This document shows positions 8,681 to 16,539 of a stretch of DNA of 64,000 nucleotides, one piece after another; position 1 is the first letter of the stretch, and each line of letters starts with the position of its first letter. The translations under genes were made by a program, and so were the position numbers. The DNA is from Microbacterium sp. SLBN-146. GTDB lineage: Bacteria; Actinomycetota; Actinomycetes; Actinomycetales; Microbacteriaceae. The stretch spans positions 2,790,001 through 2,854,000 of the forward strand of contig NZ_VFMR01000001.1 of assembly GCF_006715145.1 (NCBI RefSeq), written 5' to 3'. The notes beneath the pieces are model-generated. The model did no database searches and was not told the DNA's origin. It worked only from the letters and a program-made list of their open reading frames with translations.

Positions 8681-9400
8681 TCAGCCTTCGTCGCGGGCGG
8701 GCTCGATGAGCTCGGGCGAGTTGTTCCGGACGTTTCCGACGGCGCGCGACACCACGTGGTCGTCGAGGGTCTCCGCGATAGCCGGTGCCGCGTCGATCGA
8801 TGCATCGAGAACATCCCGCACGTTCTCCGTCGAGGGATCGAGCCATGCATCGGCGTGATCCGGGTCGACGAAGAGCGGCATCCGGTCGTGGATCGAGCCG
8901 AGCCTGCCGATCGAATCCCGCGTCAGGATCGTGAAGCTGAGGAGCCAACGCTCGGGGTCGTCGTCGGTCTTCGATGGATCTTTCCACCACTCGTAGAGGC
9001 CCGCGAAGAAGAGCGGCGCGTCGTCTGCCGGGTGGATGTAGTGCGGCACTTTCACGTCGCCGAGGGTTTTCCACTCGTAGTAGCCCGATGCGGGCACGAT
9101 CGCGCGCCGCTTGCCGAGGGCGTTCCGGAACATCGGTTTGTCTTCGAGTTCTTCTGAGCGAGCGTTGAACGCGCGAGCGCCGATCTTGACGTCCTTCGCC
9201 CACGGTGGCACGAGGCCCCATCGCGCCGACTCGAGCCGACGGGTCGGCGGGTCCGTCTTCGCGGAGTCGATCACGATGGCCGCACGGGCCGTGGGCGCGA
9301 TGTTGAAAGACGGTGCGGGAAGATCATCGCCCTCGACGTCGACGCGCAGCACGCCCACGAGCTCGGAACCCGCACTGGCAACGACGAATCGACCGCACAT
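8681..9400 (-). CDS. SRAP-domain abasic-site shield (YedK/HMCES family)
   Basis: The 239-residue protein starts MCGRF, giving the catalytic Cys2 that forms a thiazolidine crosslink with abasic sites in single-stranded DNA. Further family features are FNIAPTARAAIV, ARWGLVPPWAKD, FNARSE, AIVPASGYYEWK (with the conserved Glu) and SIHDRMPLFV (with the active-site His). It protects abasic sites at replication forks. In older annotation it is called an SOS response-associated peptidase. The start is supported by the required Cys2 and by a -10 element 6 nt upstream. Confidence 0.95.
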   Translation of the reverse strand: MCGRFVVASAGSELVGVLRVDVEGDDLPAPSFNIAPTARAAIVIDSAKTDPPTRRLESARWGLVPPWAKDVKIGARAFNARSEELEDKPMFRNALGKRRAIVPASGYYEWKTLGDVKVPHYIHPADDAPLFFAGLYEWWKDPSKTDDDPERWLLSFTILTRDSIGRLGSIHDRMPLFVDPDHADAWLDPSTENVRDVLDASIDAAPAIAETLDDHVVSRAVGNVRNNSPELIEPARDEG

Positions 9401-9406
9401 GGCGAC

Positions 9407-9412
9407 AGCCTA
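9407..9412 (-). promoter_or_regulatory. -10 element for leaderless SRAP gene
   Basis: On the minus strand TAGGCT ends 6 nt before the ATG at 9400, which implies a transcript beginning at or next to the start codon. Confidence 0.5.
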
Positions 9413-9452
9413 CGCTCGGGCGCCGACACCGCTGCAGGTCCGTCGGCGTCCA

Positions 9453-10490
9453 TCACCGCCCGATGACGCCGGCTTCCTCGAGACGCTCGAGAAGTCCCGC
9501 GCCGTCCTTGTCGGTGACCCACGGAATCGCCGCCGCCGAGTGATCGTTGACGGCCGTCCGACCGCCGGCGAGCACGGCTTCGGTGGGGGACAGCTGACGG
9601 ATCGCAACCGCCACGACGTTTCCCGGATGCTCGCTCGTGAACGTCGTGTAGAGGTCATCGTCATGCTGACCGTCGTCGCCGATCAGGAGCCATCGCACGT
9701 CAGGGAACTCACGCGCGAGACGCCGGAGATTCTCGGCCTTGTGGTCGCGACCGCTGCGAAACCATCGATCGTGCGTCGGACCCCAGTCGGTGAGCAGCAT
9801 CGCCCCCGGCGGGAAGAGGTGGCGCCGAAGGAAGCGGATGAGCGTCGGCGCGACGTTCCATGCCCCCGTCGAGAGGTAGATGAGCGGCGAGCCGGGGTTG
9901 TCGCGCACGAGGCGCTCCATCAGCACCGCCATGCCCGGTACGGGCTGACGTGCGTGCTCGTCGACGACGAACGAATTCCACGCCGCGATCAGCGGGCGGG
10001 GGAGGGCCGTCACCATGACGGTGTCGTCGACATCGGACACGACTCCGAATCGGAGATCGGGCGCGACGATGAACGCTCGCGTCTCGACGGGCTCACTGCC
10101 TTCGACCGTCACGGTGAAGGTCTGCCAGCCCGGGTCGAGTTCCGCGGGGATGACGGCATCGATGACGCCGCCGCGATCCGAGACCACGTCGTGCGTGACG
10201 CCCGCGATCGTGATGCTCACCTGCGCATAGCCGACGGGCACCGCGGCGAAGCTGCGCCACCCGCGGACCGAGGCGTACTCGCCCGGACTGCGCGGCTTGA
10301 CGACAGGGACGATGAGCACCCGCCCGAGAACGCGCACCCACTCCGTACTGCCGTAGCCGGGGAACGGCGTGACCGTCGGCGTCAATCCGCGGGCTCGCGC
10401 ACGACGTTCGCGCCAGGTGTGGAAACGGTGCTCGAGCCGGGCGAGCCAGAGCACCTTGGTGCGAGCGGGGGCGTCGGTGTTGTCGGGCAT
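9453..10490 (-). CDS. App1-like phosphatase domain protein (DUF2183)
   Basis: The 345-residue protein carries a C-terminal App1/DUF2183 domain related to fungal phosphatidate phosphatase App1, a HAD-type fold. VVSDVDDTVMVT supplies the DxDxT nucleophile motif near residue 153, YLSTGAWNVAPTL follows, and WLLIGDDGQHDDDLY supplies the acidic metal-binding motif. The N-terminal 140 residues hold a beta-rich region ending in WQTFTVTVEG. It probably dephosphorylates a lipid or other organic phosphate, but the bacterial substrate is not established. It starts 5 nt after the DedA stop on the same strand, so the two are co-transcribed, and DedA's role in lipid handling would fit. Confidence 0.85.
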   Translation of the reverse strand: MPDNTDAPARTKVLWLARLEHRFHTWRERRARARGLTPTVTPFPGYGSTEWVRVLGRVLIVPVVKPRSPGEYASVRGWRSFAAVPVGYAQVSITIAGVTHDVVSDRGGVIDAVIPAELDPGWQTFTVTVEGSEPVETRAFIVAPDLRFGVVSDVDDTVMVTALPRPLIAAWNSFVVDEHARQPVPGMAVLMERLVRDNPGSPLIYLSTGAWNVAPTLIRFLRRHLFPPGAMLLTDWGPTHDRWFRSGRDHKAENLRRLAREFPDVRWLLIGDDGQHDDDLYTTFTSEHPGNVVAVAIRQLSPTEAVLAGGRTAVNDHSAAAIPWVTDKDGAGLLERLEEAGVIGR

Positions 10491-10495
10491 CCCCT

Positions 10496-11191
10496 TCAGT
10501 CTTCCACGTCGCCGATCGGCTCCGTTGAACGGCGGATGTCGGAAAGGTCGTCATCGGCCATGAGGTGGCGCCGTTCGCTGCGCTCGATGAGCTTCTTGGC
10601 GACGAACACTCCGATGAGGAAGACGACGATGATCGCGACGAAGATGTAGGCCGCATAGTGCAGGCTGTCGGCGAGTTCGCGGTATGTCCCCGCAGCGACG
10701 GCGGAGACGGAGATGTACAGCGTCGCCCAGAGGATGCAGGCCGGCGTCGTCCAGGCGAGGAAGCGCCGATAGGGGTACTCGCTCATGCCGACGGTCAGCG
10801 GCACGAGCGAGTGCAGCACCGGCAGGAAGCGCGAGATGAAGATGGCAGGGCCGCCGCGTCGACGAAGATAGCGTTCCGAGCGCTCCCAGTTGTCTGTCCC
10901 GATGCGGCGGCCGAGGCGGGAGTCGCGGATACGCGGGCCGAGGAATCGCCCCAGCCAGAATCCGATGCTCTCGCCTGCGAGGGCGCCGAGGACGACGACG
11001 ATTCCCAGGATGACGCCTTCGAGGGGGGACTCGACAGCCGTGCCGGCGACGATCACGACCGTGTCACCCGGTACGACGAGTCCGATCAGGATGCTCGTCT
11101 CGAGCATGATCGCCAGCCCCGCGATGATGGTCCGTACGACGGGGTCCACGCTCTGGACCGTGTCGAGGAGCCACGACAGGATCTCGTTCAC
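10496..11191 (-). CDS. DedA family membrane protein
   Basis: The 231-residue integral membrane protein of the DedA/VTT family, now linked to phospholipid scrambling and undecaprenyl-phosphate recycling, contains ILIGLVVPGDTVVIVAG (with the conserved acidic and Gly residues), GESIGFWLGRFLGPR and FISRFLPVLHSLVPLTVG with the essential Arg. About five hydrophobic segments are visible, and the tail is charged (RRHLMADDDLSD). The GTG at 11191 follows a -10 element by 6 nt and shows no ribosome binding site. It is transcribed away from pabB, with only 42 bp between the start codons. Confidence 0.92.
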   Translation of the reverse strand: MNEILSWLLDTVQSVDPVVRTIIAGLAIMLETSILIGLVVPGDTVVIVAGTAVESPLEGVILGIVVVLGALAGESIGFWLGRFLGPRIRDSRLGRRIGTDNWERSERYLRRRGGPAIFISRFLPVLHSLVPLTVGMSEYPYRRFLAWTTPACILWATLYISVSAVAAGTYRELADSLHYAAYIFVAIIVVFLIGVFVAKKLIERSERRHLMADDDLSDIRRSTEPIGDVED

Positions 11192-11197
11192 GCCATG

Positions 11198-11226
11198 AGC
11201 CTAAGGCTCGCAGGTCGCCCTAGCCT
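11198..11226. promoter_or_regulatory. Compact divergent promoter for DedA and pabB
   Basis: A minus-strand TAGGCT (11198-11203) ends 6 nt from the DedA GTG, and a plus-strand TAGCCT (11221-11226) ends 7 nt from the pabB ATG. The 17-nt gap puts each -10 exactly where the other promoter's -35 would fall. Both transcripts are predicted to be leaderless. Confidence 0.55.
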
Positions 11227-11233
11227 GGGAACC

Positions 11234-12526
11234 ATGACCGAGGATCTCATCTCGACGCCGCTCGGTGCGTGGATGGATCCTCAGGTCGTCTTCCACGCCC
11301 TCCACGCGCGATCCGCGCATGCGTTCTGGCTCGATGCCGGACCGGATGCGGTCCACGGGTGGAGTTGGGTGGGCATCGGCGTACCGGAGCCCGATCCCCA
11401 CCAGGTCCGGGCGGTGCCGTGCGCCGCGGCGGCATCCGACGGCGGGGCCGGCCCGTTCCGGGGCGGATGGGTGGGGTGGCTCGACTACGAGCAGGCCGCC
11501 GCCCGCGCCGGGGCGCCCGTCGCGGCATCCGATGCATTCGTCCCTTCCGTCAGCTGGTTGCGGGTGACGCGATTCGTCGCCTTCGACCATGAGCGTCGCC
11601 GGGCATGGCACTTCGGGGGAGCGGGCGAGAGCATCGACGTCGACGCGGCGGAGCCCGCACCGGCCCCCGTCGAGCCCGATTCGGCACCCTCGCCTGCGCG
11701 CGGCCGACACGACCCCGACGACTACGCGGCACTCGTCGAGCGATGCCGCGACGCCATCCGCGAAGGCGATGCCTACCAGCTGTGTCTCACGACACGGTTC
11801 GCCGTGGAAGGGGACATCGATCCCGTAGAGGCATATCGGCGGCTGCGCGCGACGACTCCTGCGCATCACGGGGGACTCATCGTGAGCGGCGACGTCGCCG
11901 TTGTGAGCGCGAGCCCCGAACGTTTTCTCGACGTGCGATCGGGTGTCGTCCGCACGCACCCCATCAAGGGAACCCGCCCCCGTGGCCGGGACGAGGAAGA
12001 AGATCTCGCGCTCGCGCACGAGTTGCAATCGAGCGCGAAGGAGCGTGCGGAGAACATCATGATCGTCGACCTCATGCGCAACGACCTCTCTCGCGTCTGC
12101 AGGGCCGGCACGATCCGCGTCGAGTCGCTTCTCGCGGTCGAGTCCTACCCGGCTGTCCACCAGCTCGTCTCCACCGTCGCGGGCGACCTGCTCCCGGGGA
12201 CGACGGTCGGTGATCTGCTCGATGCAGCCTTTCCCGCCGGAAGCATGACGGGCGCGCCGAAGCTCTCCGCGATGACGATCCTGCACGACCTGGAAGGCGC
12301 CCCGCGCGGCATCTTCTCGGGGGCGTTCGGGTGGGTCGGAACCGACGGCGCGCTGGACCTCGCGATGGTCATCCGCACGATCGTGACGCACCCCGGGGGT
12401 GCGTACGTCGGCGCCGGCGGGGGCATCACCTGGCACTCGGATGCCGCGGCGGAAGTCGCCGAAGTCGGCGTGAAGGCCCGCGGCCCGCTCGCGGCGATCG
12501 GTGCGACGCTGCCGCTCGGCTGGTGA
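11234..12526 (+). CDS. pabB: Aminodeoxychorismate synthase component I
   Basis: The 430-residue chorismate-binding enzyme joins chorismate and ammonia to aminodeoxychorismate in folate synthesis. THPIKGTRPRG near residue 240 contains the PIKGT motif with catalytic Lys that separates PabB from anthranilate synthase TrpE (PIAGT). IMIVDLMRNDLSRVC, FPAGSMTGAPK, RGIFSGAFGWV and YVGAGGGITWHSD are further conserved blocks. The ATG at 11234 follows TAGCCT by 7 nt. No glutamine amidotransferase (pabA) or lyase (pabC) gene is adjacent, so the partner is elsewhere. Confidence 0.92.
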   Translation: MTEDLISTPLGAWMDPQVVFHALHARSAHAFWLDAGPDAVHGWSWVGIGVPEPDPHQVRAVPCAAAASDGGAGPFRGGWVGWLDYEQAAARAGAPVAASDAFVPSVSWLRVTRFVAFDHERRRAWHFGGAGESIDVDAAEPAPAPVEPDSAPSPARGRHDPDDYAALVERCRDAIREGDAYQLCLTTRFAVEGDIDPVEAYRRLRATTPAHHGGLIVSGDVAVVSASPERFLDVRSGVVRTHPIKGTRPRGRDEEEDLALAHELQSSAKERAENIMIVDLMRNDLSRVCRAGTIRVESLLAVESYPAVHQLVSTVAGDLLPGTTVGDLLDAAFPAGSMTGAPKLSAMTILHDLEGAPRGIFSGAFGWVGTDGALDLAMVIRTIVTHPGGAYVGAGGGITWHSDAAAEVAEVGVKARGPLAAIGATLPLGW

Positions 12527-12551
12527 CGATCCCCGTCCGCTAATCTGGAGG

Positions 12552-12584
12552 ATGGCGCTCCGGCGCTTTCCCGGCATCCATTGA
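12552..12584 (+). other. Possible mini-ORF upstream of leuS
   Basis: An ATG 5 nt after TAATCT (12541-12546) opens a 10-codon frame ([10 protein letters not shown]) that stops 13 nt before the leuS GTG. If TAATCT is the leuS -10 element, the transcript would begin almost at this ATG. It has only one Leu codon, so classical Leu attenuation is unlikely; it may have no function. Confidence 0.25.
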
Positions 12585-12597
12585 TTGGTTCTTCCCC

Positions 12598-15186
12598 GTG
12601 AGTCAGACCCTGCCCCCCGAGACCGACGCGCACTCCGACGGCGCGTTCGACGCGTACGCCATCCAGCAGAAGTGGCAGGCGCGCTGGTCAGAGGCCGATC
12701 CGTTCCGCGCGGGAGGGGCGGGTGACACCCGTCCGCGCAAGTACGTGCTGGGAATGTTCCCCTACCCGTCGGGCGACCTCCACATGGGGCATGCCGAGAG
12801 CTACGCGTATGTGGACATCGTCGCGCGATTCTGGCGTCACCGCGGGTACAACGTGCTCAACCCGATCGGCTGGGACTCCTTCGGTCTTCCCGCCGAGAAC
12901 GCCGCGATCCAGCGCGGTGCGGATCCCCGCGAGTGGACCTACGCCAACATCGCGCAGCACAAGAAGAGCTTCCGCGAGTACGGCTCTTCGTACGACTGGT
13001 CTCGCATCCTGCACACGAGCGACCCCGAGTACTACCGCTGGAACCAGTGGCTCTTCCAGGCGCTGTACGAGCGCGGGCTCGCGTACCGCAAGGAGAGCCC
13101 CGTCAACTGGTGCCCCAACGACCAGACGGTGCTCGCGAACGAGCAGGTCGTCGACGGGCATTGCGAACGCTGCGGCGCCGAGGTCGTCAAGAAGAAGCTG
13201 ACGCAGTGGTACTTCAAGATCACCGACTACGCCGACCGCCTCCTCGACGACCTGAACCAGCTCGAGGGGTTCTGGCCGCAGAAGGTGATCCGGATGCAGC
13301 GCAACTGGATCGGTCGCTCCGTCGGAGCCGACATCGAGTTCGAGATCGAGGGCCGCGATGAGCGTGTCACGGTCTTCTCCACTCGCCCCGACACGCTGCA
13401 CGGCGCGACGTTCTTCGTCGTCGCGCCCGACAGCGATCTGGCCGCCGAACTCGTCGCGGGAGCAGATCCCGACGTGCGCATGCGCTTCCAGGACTACCTC
13501 GACCAGGTGCAGAAGCAGAGCGAGATCGAGCGCCAGAGCACCGACCGGCCCAAGACCGGCGTCTTCCTCGGCCGTTGGGCCGTCAACCCGATCAACGGGG
13601 AGCGACTCCCCGTGTGGGCCGCCGACTATGTCCTCGCCGACTACGGCCACGGCGCCGTCATGGCCGTTCCCGCGCACGATCAGCGCGACCTCGATTTCGC
13701 TCGTGCGTTCGACCTCCCCGTCAAGGTCGTCGTCGACACGACAGCCCCCATCACCGGCGCGATTCCCGTCATCGAGCTCGACGAGCACGGTGTCCCCATC
13801 GACCCGGGCGCCGATGAGGCGTCGCTCGATGAGATCGACCCCGCCAAAACGGGGATCGCACTGACCGACGACGGTCGCATGATCAACTCCGGTTCGCTCG
13901 ACGGCCTCTCGAAGCGCCACGCGATCGCGCGGATCACGGAGCAGCTCGAGGCCGCCGGTGTCGGGCGCGCCGCGAAGTCGTACCGCCTCCGCGACTGGCT
14001 CATCTCGCGACAGAGGTTCTGGGGCACGCCGATCCCCATGATCCACACCGAGGACGGCAGGATCGTCCCAGTTCCCGAGGACCAGCTGCCGCTCGTCCTC
14101 CCCGACGCGCAGAACCTCGATCTGGCACCCAAGGGCACGTCGCCTCTCGGCGGGGCGACGGAGTGGATGCAAACGGTCGACCCGGAGACGGGCGAGCCGG
14201 CGCTGCGCGACCCCGACACGATGGACACGTTCGTCGACAGCTCGTGGTACTTCCTGCGCTTCCTCGACCCGAGCGATCCCGAGCGCGCCTTCGATCCTCG
14301 TGAGGCCGACAAGTGGGCGCCCGTCGACTCCTACATCGGCGGCGTCGAGCACGCGATCCTGCACTTGCTCTACGCGCGCTTCATCACGAAGGTCCTGTTC
14401 GACATGGGCCTCGTCGAGTTCACTGAGCCGTTCTCGAGCCTCATCAACCAGGGCATGGTGCTGCTCGACGGATCGAAGATGTCCAAGAGCAAGGGCAACC
14501 TCGTCGAGTTCGAGGCCAGCATGATGGACCCGGGCGCCGATGTCGTGCGCACCGCGATCGCCTTCGCCGGGCCGGTCGAGGACGACATCAACTGGGAGGA
14601 CGTCTCGACGACAGGCGCCGCGAAGTTCCTCGCGCGCGCCTGGCGCGTCGCGAAGGATGTCACGAGCGAGCCCGACGTGGTGTGGGCGGAAGGGGATGCC
14701 GCGCTCCGCCGCGTCACCCACCGCCTGCTCGCCGACGCGCCCGGACTCGTCGAGCAGACGAAGTTCAATGTGCTCGTCGCGCGTCTCATGGAGCTCGTCA
14801 ACGCGACGCGCAAAGCCATCGACACCGGTGCCGGTCCCGCCGACCCCGCCGTCCGAGAGGCTGCGGAGTCGACCGCGATGATGCTCGACCTCTTCGCGCC
14901 CCACACGGCGGAGGAGATGTGGGAGATCCTCGGCTACGAGCCGTTCGTCGGCCTTGCCACGTGGCGCCAGCCCGACCCGACTCTCCTCGTGGACGAGTCC
15001 GTCACGGCGGTCGTCCAGATCGACGGCAAGGTGCGTGCGACGCTCACGGTTCCGGCTCGGATCGACGCTGCCGAGCTCGAACGTCTCGCGCGCGAGGACT
15101 CGCGCATCACCCGATCGCTGGGCGACCGCGAGATCGTTCGTGTGATCGTGCGCGCTCCGAAGGTCGTGAGTTTCAGCACGCGCTGA
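12598..15186 (+). CDS. leuS: Leucyl-tRNA synthetase
   Basis: This class I aminoacyl-tRNA synthetase of 862 residues attaches leucine to tRNA-Leu. The HIGH-type motif HMGH lies at residues 62-65 within [17 protein letters not shown], and KMSKS lies at about 627 within [14 protein letters not shown]. The CP1 editing domain falls between them, with [17 protein letters not shown]. The C-terminal anticodon-binding part ends with [14 protein letters not shown]. The GTG start is favoured by family length, although no clear ribosome binding site precedes it. A long open frame on the opposite strand is only a shadow of this gene. Confidence 0.97.
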   Translation: MSQTLPPETDAHSDGAFDAYAIQQKWQARWSEADPFRAGGAGDTRPRKYVLGMFPYPSGDLHMGHAESYAYVDIVARFWRHRGYNVLNPIGWDSFGLPAENAAIQRGADPREWTYANIAQHKKSFREYGSSYDWSRILHTSDPEYYRWNQWLFQALYERGLAYRKESPVNWCPNDQTVLANEQVVDGHCERCGAEVVKKKLTQWYFKITDYADRLLDDLNQLEGFWPQKVIRMQRNWIGRSVGADIEFEIEGRDERVTVFSTRPDTLHGATFFVVAPDSDLAAELVAGADPDVRMRFQDYLDQVQKQSEIERQSTDRPKTGVFLGRWAVNPINGERLPVWAADYVLADYGHGAVMAVPAHDQRDLDFARAFDLPVKVVVDTTAPITGAIPVIELDEHGVPIDPGADEASLDEIDPAKTGIALTDDGRMINSGSLDGLSKRHAIARITEQLEAAGVGRAAKSYRLRDWLISRQRFWGTPIPMIHTEDGRIVPVPEDQLPLVLPDAQNLDLAPKGTSPLGGATEWMQTVDPETGEPALRDPDTMDTFVDSSWYFLRFLDPSDPERAFDPREADKWAPVDSYIGGVEHAILHLLYARFITKVLFDMGLVEFTEPFSSLINQGMVLLDGSKMSKSKGNLVEFEASMMDPGADVVRTAIAFAGPVEDDINWEDVSTTGAAKFLARAWRVAKDVTSEPDVVWAEGDAALRRVTHRLLADAPGLVEQTKFNVLVARLMELVNATRKAIDTGAGPADPAVREAAESTAMMLDLFAPHTAEEMWEILGYEPFVGLATWRQPDPTLLVDESVTAVVQIDGKVRATLTVPARIDAAELERLAREDSRITRSLGDREIVRVIVRAPKVVSFSTR

Positions 15187-15266
15187 TCTTCTCCTCCCCA
15201 GAGCGGAGCTGATCAGCGGTATCCACCTTCGCGAGGTCTGGTCGTCTGCCGTGTCCGGTGCGCGCA

Positions 15267-15272
15267 TAACGT
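15267..15272 (+). promoter_or_regulatory. -10 element for leaderless comEA
   Basis: TAACGT ends 6 nt before the comEA ATG at 15279. Confidence 0.5.
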
Positions 15273-15278
15273 GTCGGG

Positions 15279-15872
15279 ATGGCATCCGACCCGTCGTACA
15301 CGGATACCCGGCGCAGGCTGGGTGTCGGCGCGCTCGTGGTTCTCGTGCTCGTCGTCCTTGCGGCGACGGTCGGCATCGGCATCCTCAGAAGCGCTCTTGC
15401 GCCGGTCGAGACGATCTCGTTGGATGAGCCGGCAACGCTCGCGACCGCACCGTCAGCGGGTGTGTACGTGCACGTCTCCGGAGCTGTCGAGATTCCCGGG
15501 CTGTATGTGGTCGCGGAGGGATCCCGTGTGGTCGACGCCGTCGCCGCCGCGGGAGGATTCACAGACGAGGCGGATGCGGATGCTCTCAACCTCGCACGCC
15601 CTGTCAGCGACGGCGAGCAGATCATCGTGCTGGCAGCGGGCGAGGCGCCGGCCATGACGGAGGCGGGCGTGGCGGGGGACGGGCGGGTCAATCTCAACAC
15701 CGCCGACCTGAGCGACCTCGACACGCTTCCGCGTGTCGGGCCGGCCATCGCACAGCGCATCATCGAATGGCGCGAATCGAACGGGCGCTTCTCGAGCGTC
15801 GACGATCTTCTGGCGATACCGGGCATAGGTGACAAGATGCTCGAGTCGTTCCGCGATCTCGTCACCGTGTGA
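15279..15872 (+). CDS. comEA: ComEA-like DNA-binding competence protein
   Basis: The 197-residue protein has one N-terminal membrane anchor (ALVVLVLVVLAATVGIGIL), an SLBB domain (VYVHVSGAVEIPGLYVV) and a C-terminal double helix-hairpin-helix domain (VNLNTADLSDLDTLPRVGP and LLAIPGIGDKMLESF). In transformable bacteria ComEA binds incoming double-stranded DNA outside the membrane and passes it to the ComEC channel, encoded 670 nt downstream with yaeQ between. Many non-competent actinobacteria keep the pair, so natural transformation is possible but not shown. Confidence 0.93.
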   Translation: MASDPSYTDTRRRLGVGALVVLVLVVLAATVGIGILRSALAPVETISLDEPATLATAPSAGVYVHVSGAVEIPGLYVVAEGSRVVDAVAAAGGFTDEADADALNLARPVSDGEQIIVLAAGEAPAMTEAGVAGDGRVNLNTADLSDLDTLPRVGPAIAQRIIEWRESNGRFSSVDDLLAIPGIGDKMLESFRDLVTV

Positions 15873-15907
15873 GTCGCCAGACCGTTGCGCGCGTAGGCTC
15901 GATACCC

Positions 15908-16447
15908 ATGGCCCTGGGTGCGACGATCCACACATTCGATGTGCAGTTGGCGGATGTGGACCGCGGGGTCTACGAGGATCTCTCTTTCCGCGTCGCCCGA
16001 CACCCGTCCGAGACCGACGCGTACATGATGACGCGCGTGCTGGCCTACTGCCTCGAGTACCAGGAGGGGATCGGGTTCAGCGAGGGCGTTTCGGCGACGG
16101 ATGAGCCGGCTGTCCTCATCCGTGACCTCACGGGGCACATCACGGCGTGGATCGAAGTCGGCGCGCCCGATGCCGAGCGGCTGCACTACGCGAGCAAGCT
16201 CGTCGATCGCACGAGGATCTACACGCATCGTGACCCGGAGAAGGTGCGCGCACCCTGGGCCGGCAAGCGGATCCACCGTGCGGAGGAGATCGAGTTGCAC
16301 AGCTTCGATCCCGACTTCATCGCGCACGCCGTCGGAGCACTTGCGCGGCGCAACACGATGAGCCTCTCGGTCACAGAGCGCCACGTCTACCTCGAGCTCA
16401 ACGGCACGTCGTCGGAATCCGACATTCACACGCTCAGCCTCGACTGA
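15908..16447 (+). CDS. yaeQ: YaeQ family protein
   Basis: The 179-residue protein belongs to the YaeQ family, which has a PD-(D/E)XK nuclease-like fold and poorly defined function. Conserved segments are MALGATIHTFDVQLADVDRG at the start, FRVARHPSETDAYMMTRVLA, IEVGAPDAERLHYASKL with the nuclease-fold Glu, and HVYLELNGTS. The ATG at 15908 lies 8 nt after TAGGCT (15894-15899) and matches the usual family start and length. Its placement between comEA and comEC is noteworthy, because a nuclease fold could bear on DNA uptake, but no evidence links them. Confidence 0.88.
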   Translation: MALGATIHTFDVQLADVDRGVYEDLSFRVARHPSETDAYMMTRVLAYCLEYQEGIGFSEGVSATDEPAVLIRDLTGHITAWIEVGAPDAERLHYASKLVDRTRIYTHRDPEKVRAPWAGKRIHRAEEIELHSFDPDFIAHAVGALARRNTMSLSVTERHVYLELNGTSSESDIHTLSLD

Positions 16448-16527
16448 GCGTTTCCTCCCCAACCGGGGCGGAGTGCCCGGTTGTCCCCGGACTCATATCG
16501 CTCACATCGCGCGGCACCTCGTCTGCC

Positions 16528-16533
16528 TAGCGT
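16528..16533 (+). promoter_or_regulatory. -10 element for leaderless comEC
   Basis: TAGCGT ends 6 nt before the comEC ATG at 16540. Confidence 0.5.
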
Positions 16534-16539
16534 GGGCAC

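Noticed and set aside
12527..12597. T-box riboswitch before leuS
   Set aside because: The gap is only 71 nt, too short for a T-box with specifier loop and antiterminator, and no T-box sequence is visible.
12688..15285. An 865-codon open frame on the minus strand opposite leuS
   Set aside because: It mirrors a certain leuS gene in a high-GC sequence where antisense frames stay open; the product is Arg/Asp/Val-rich with no family motifs.
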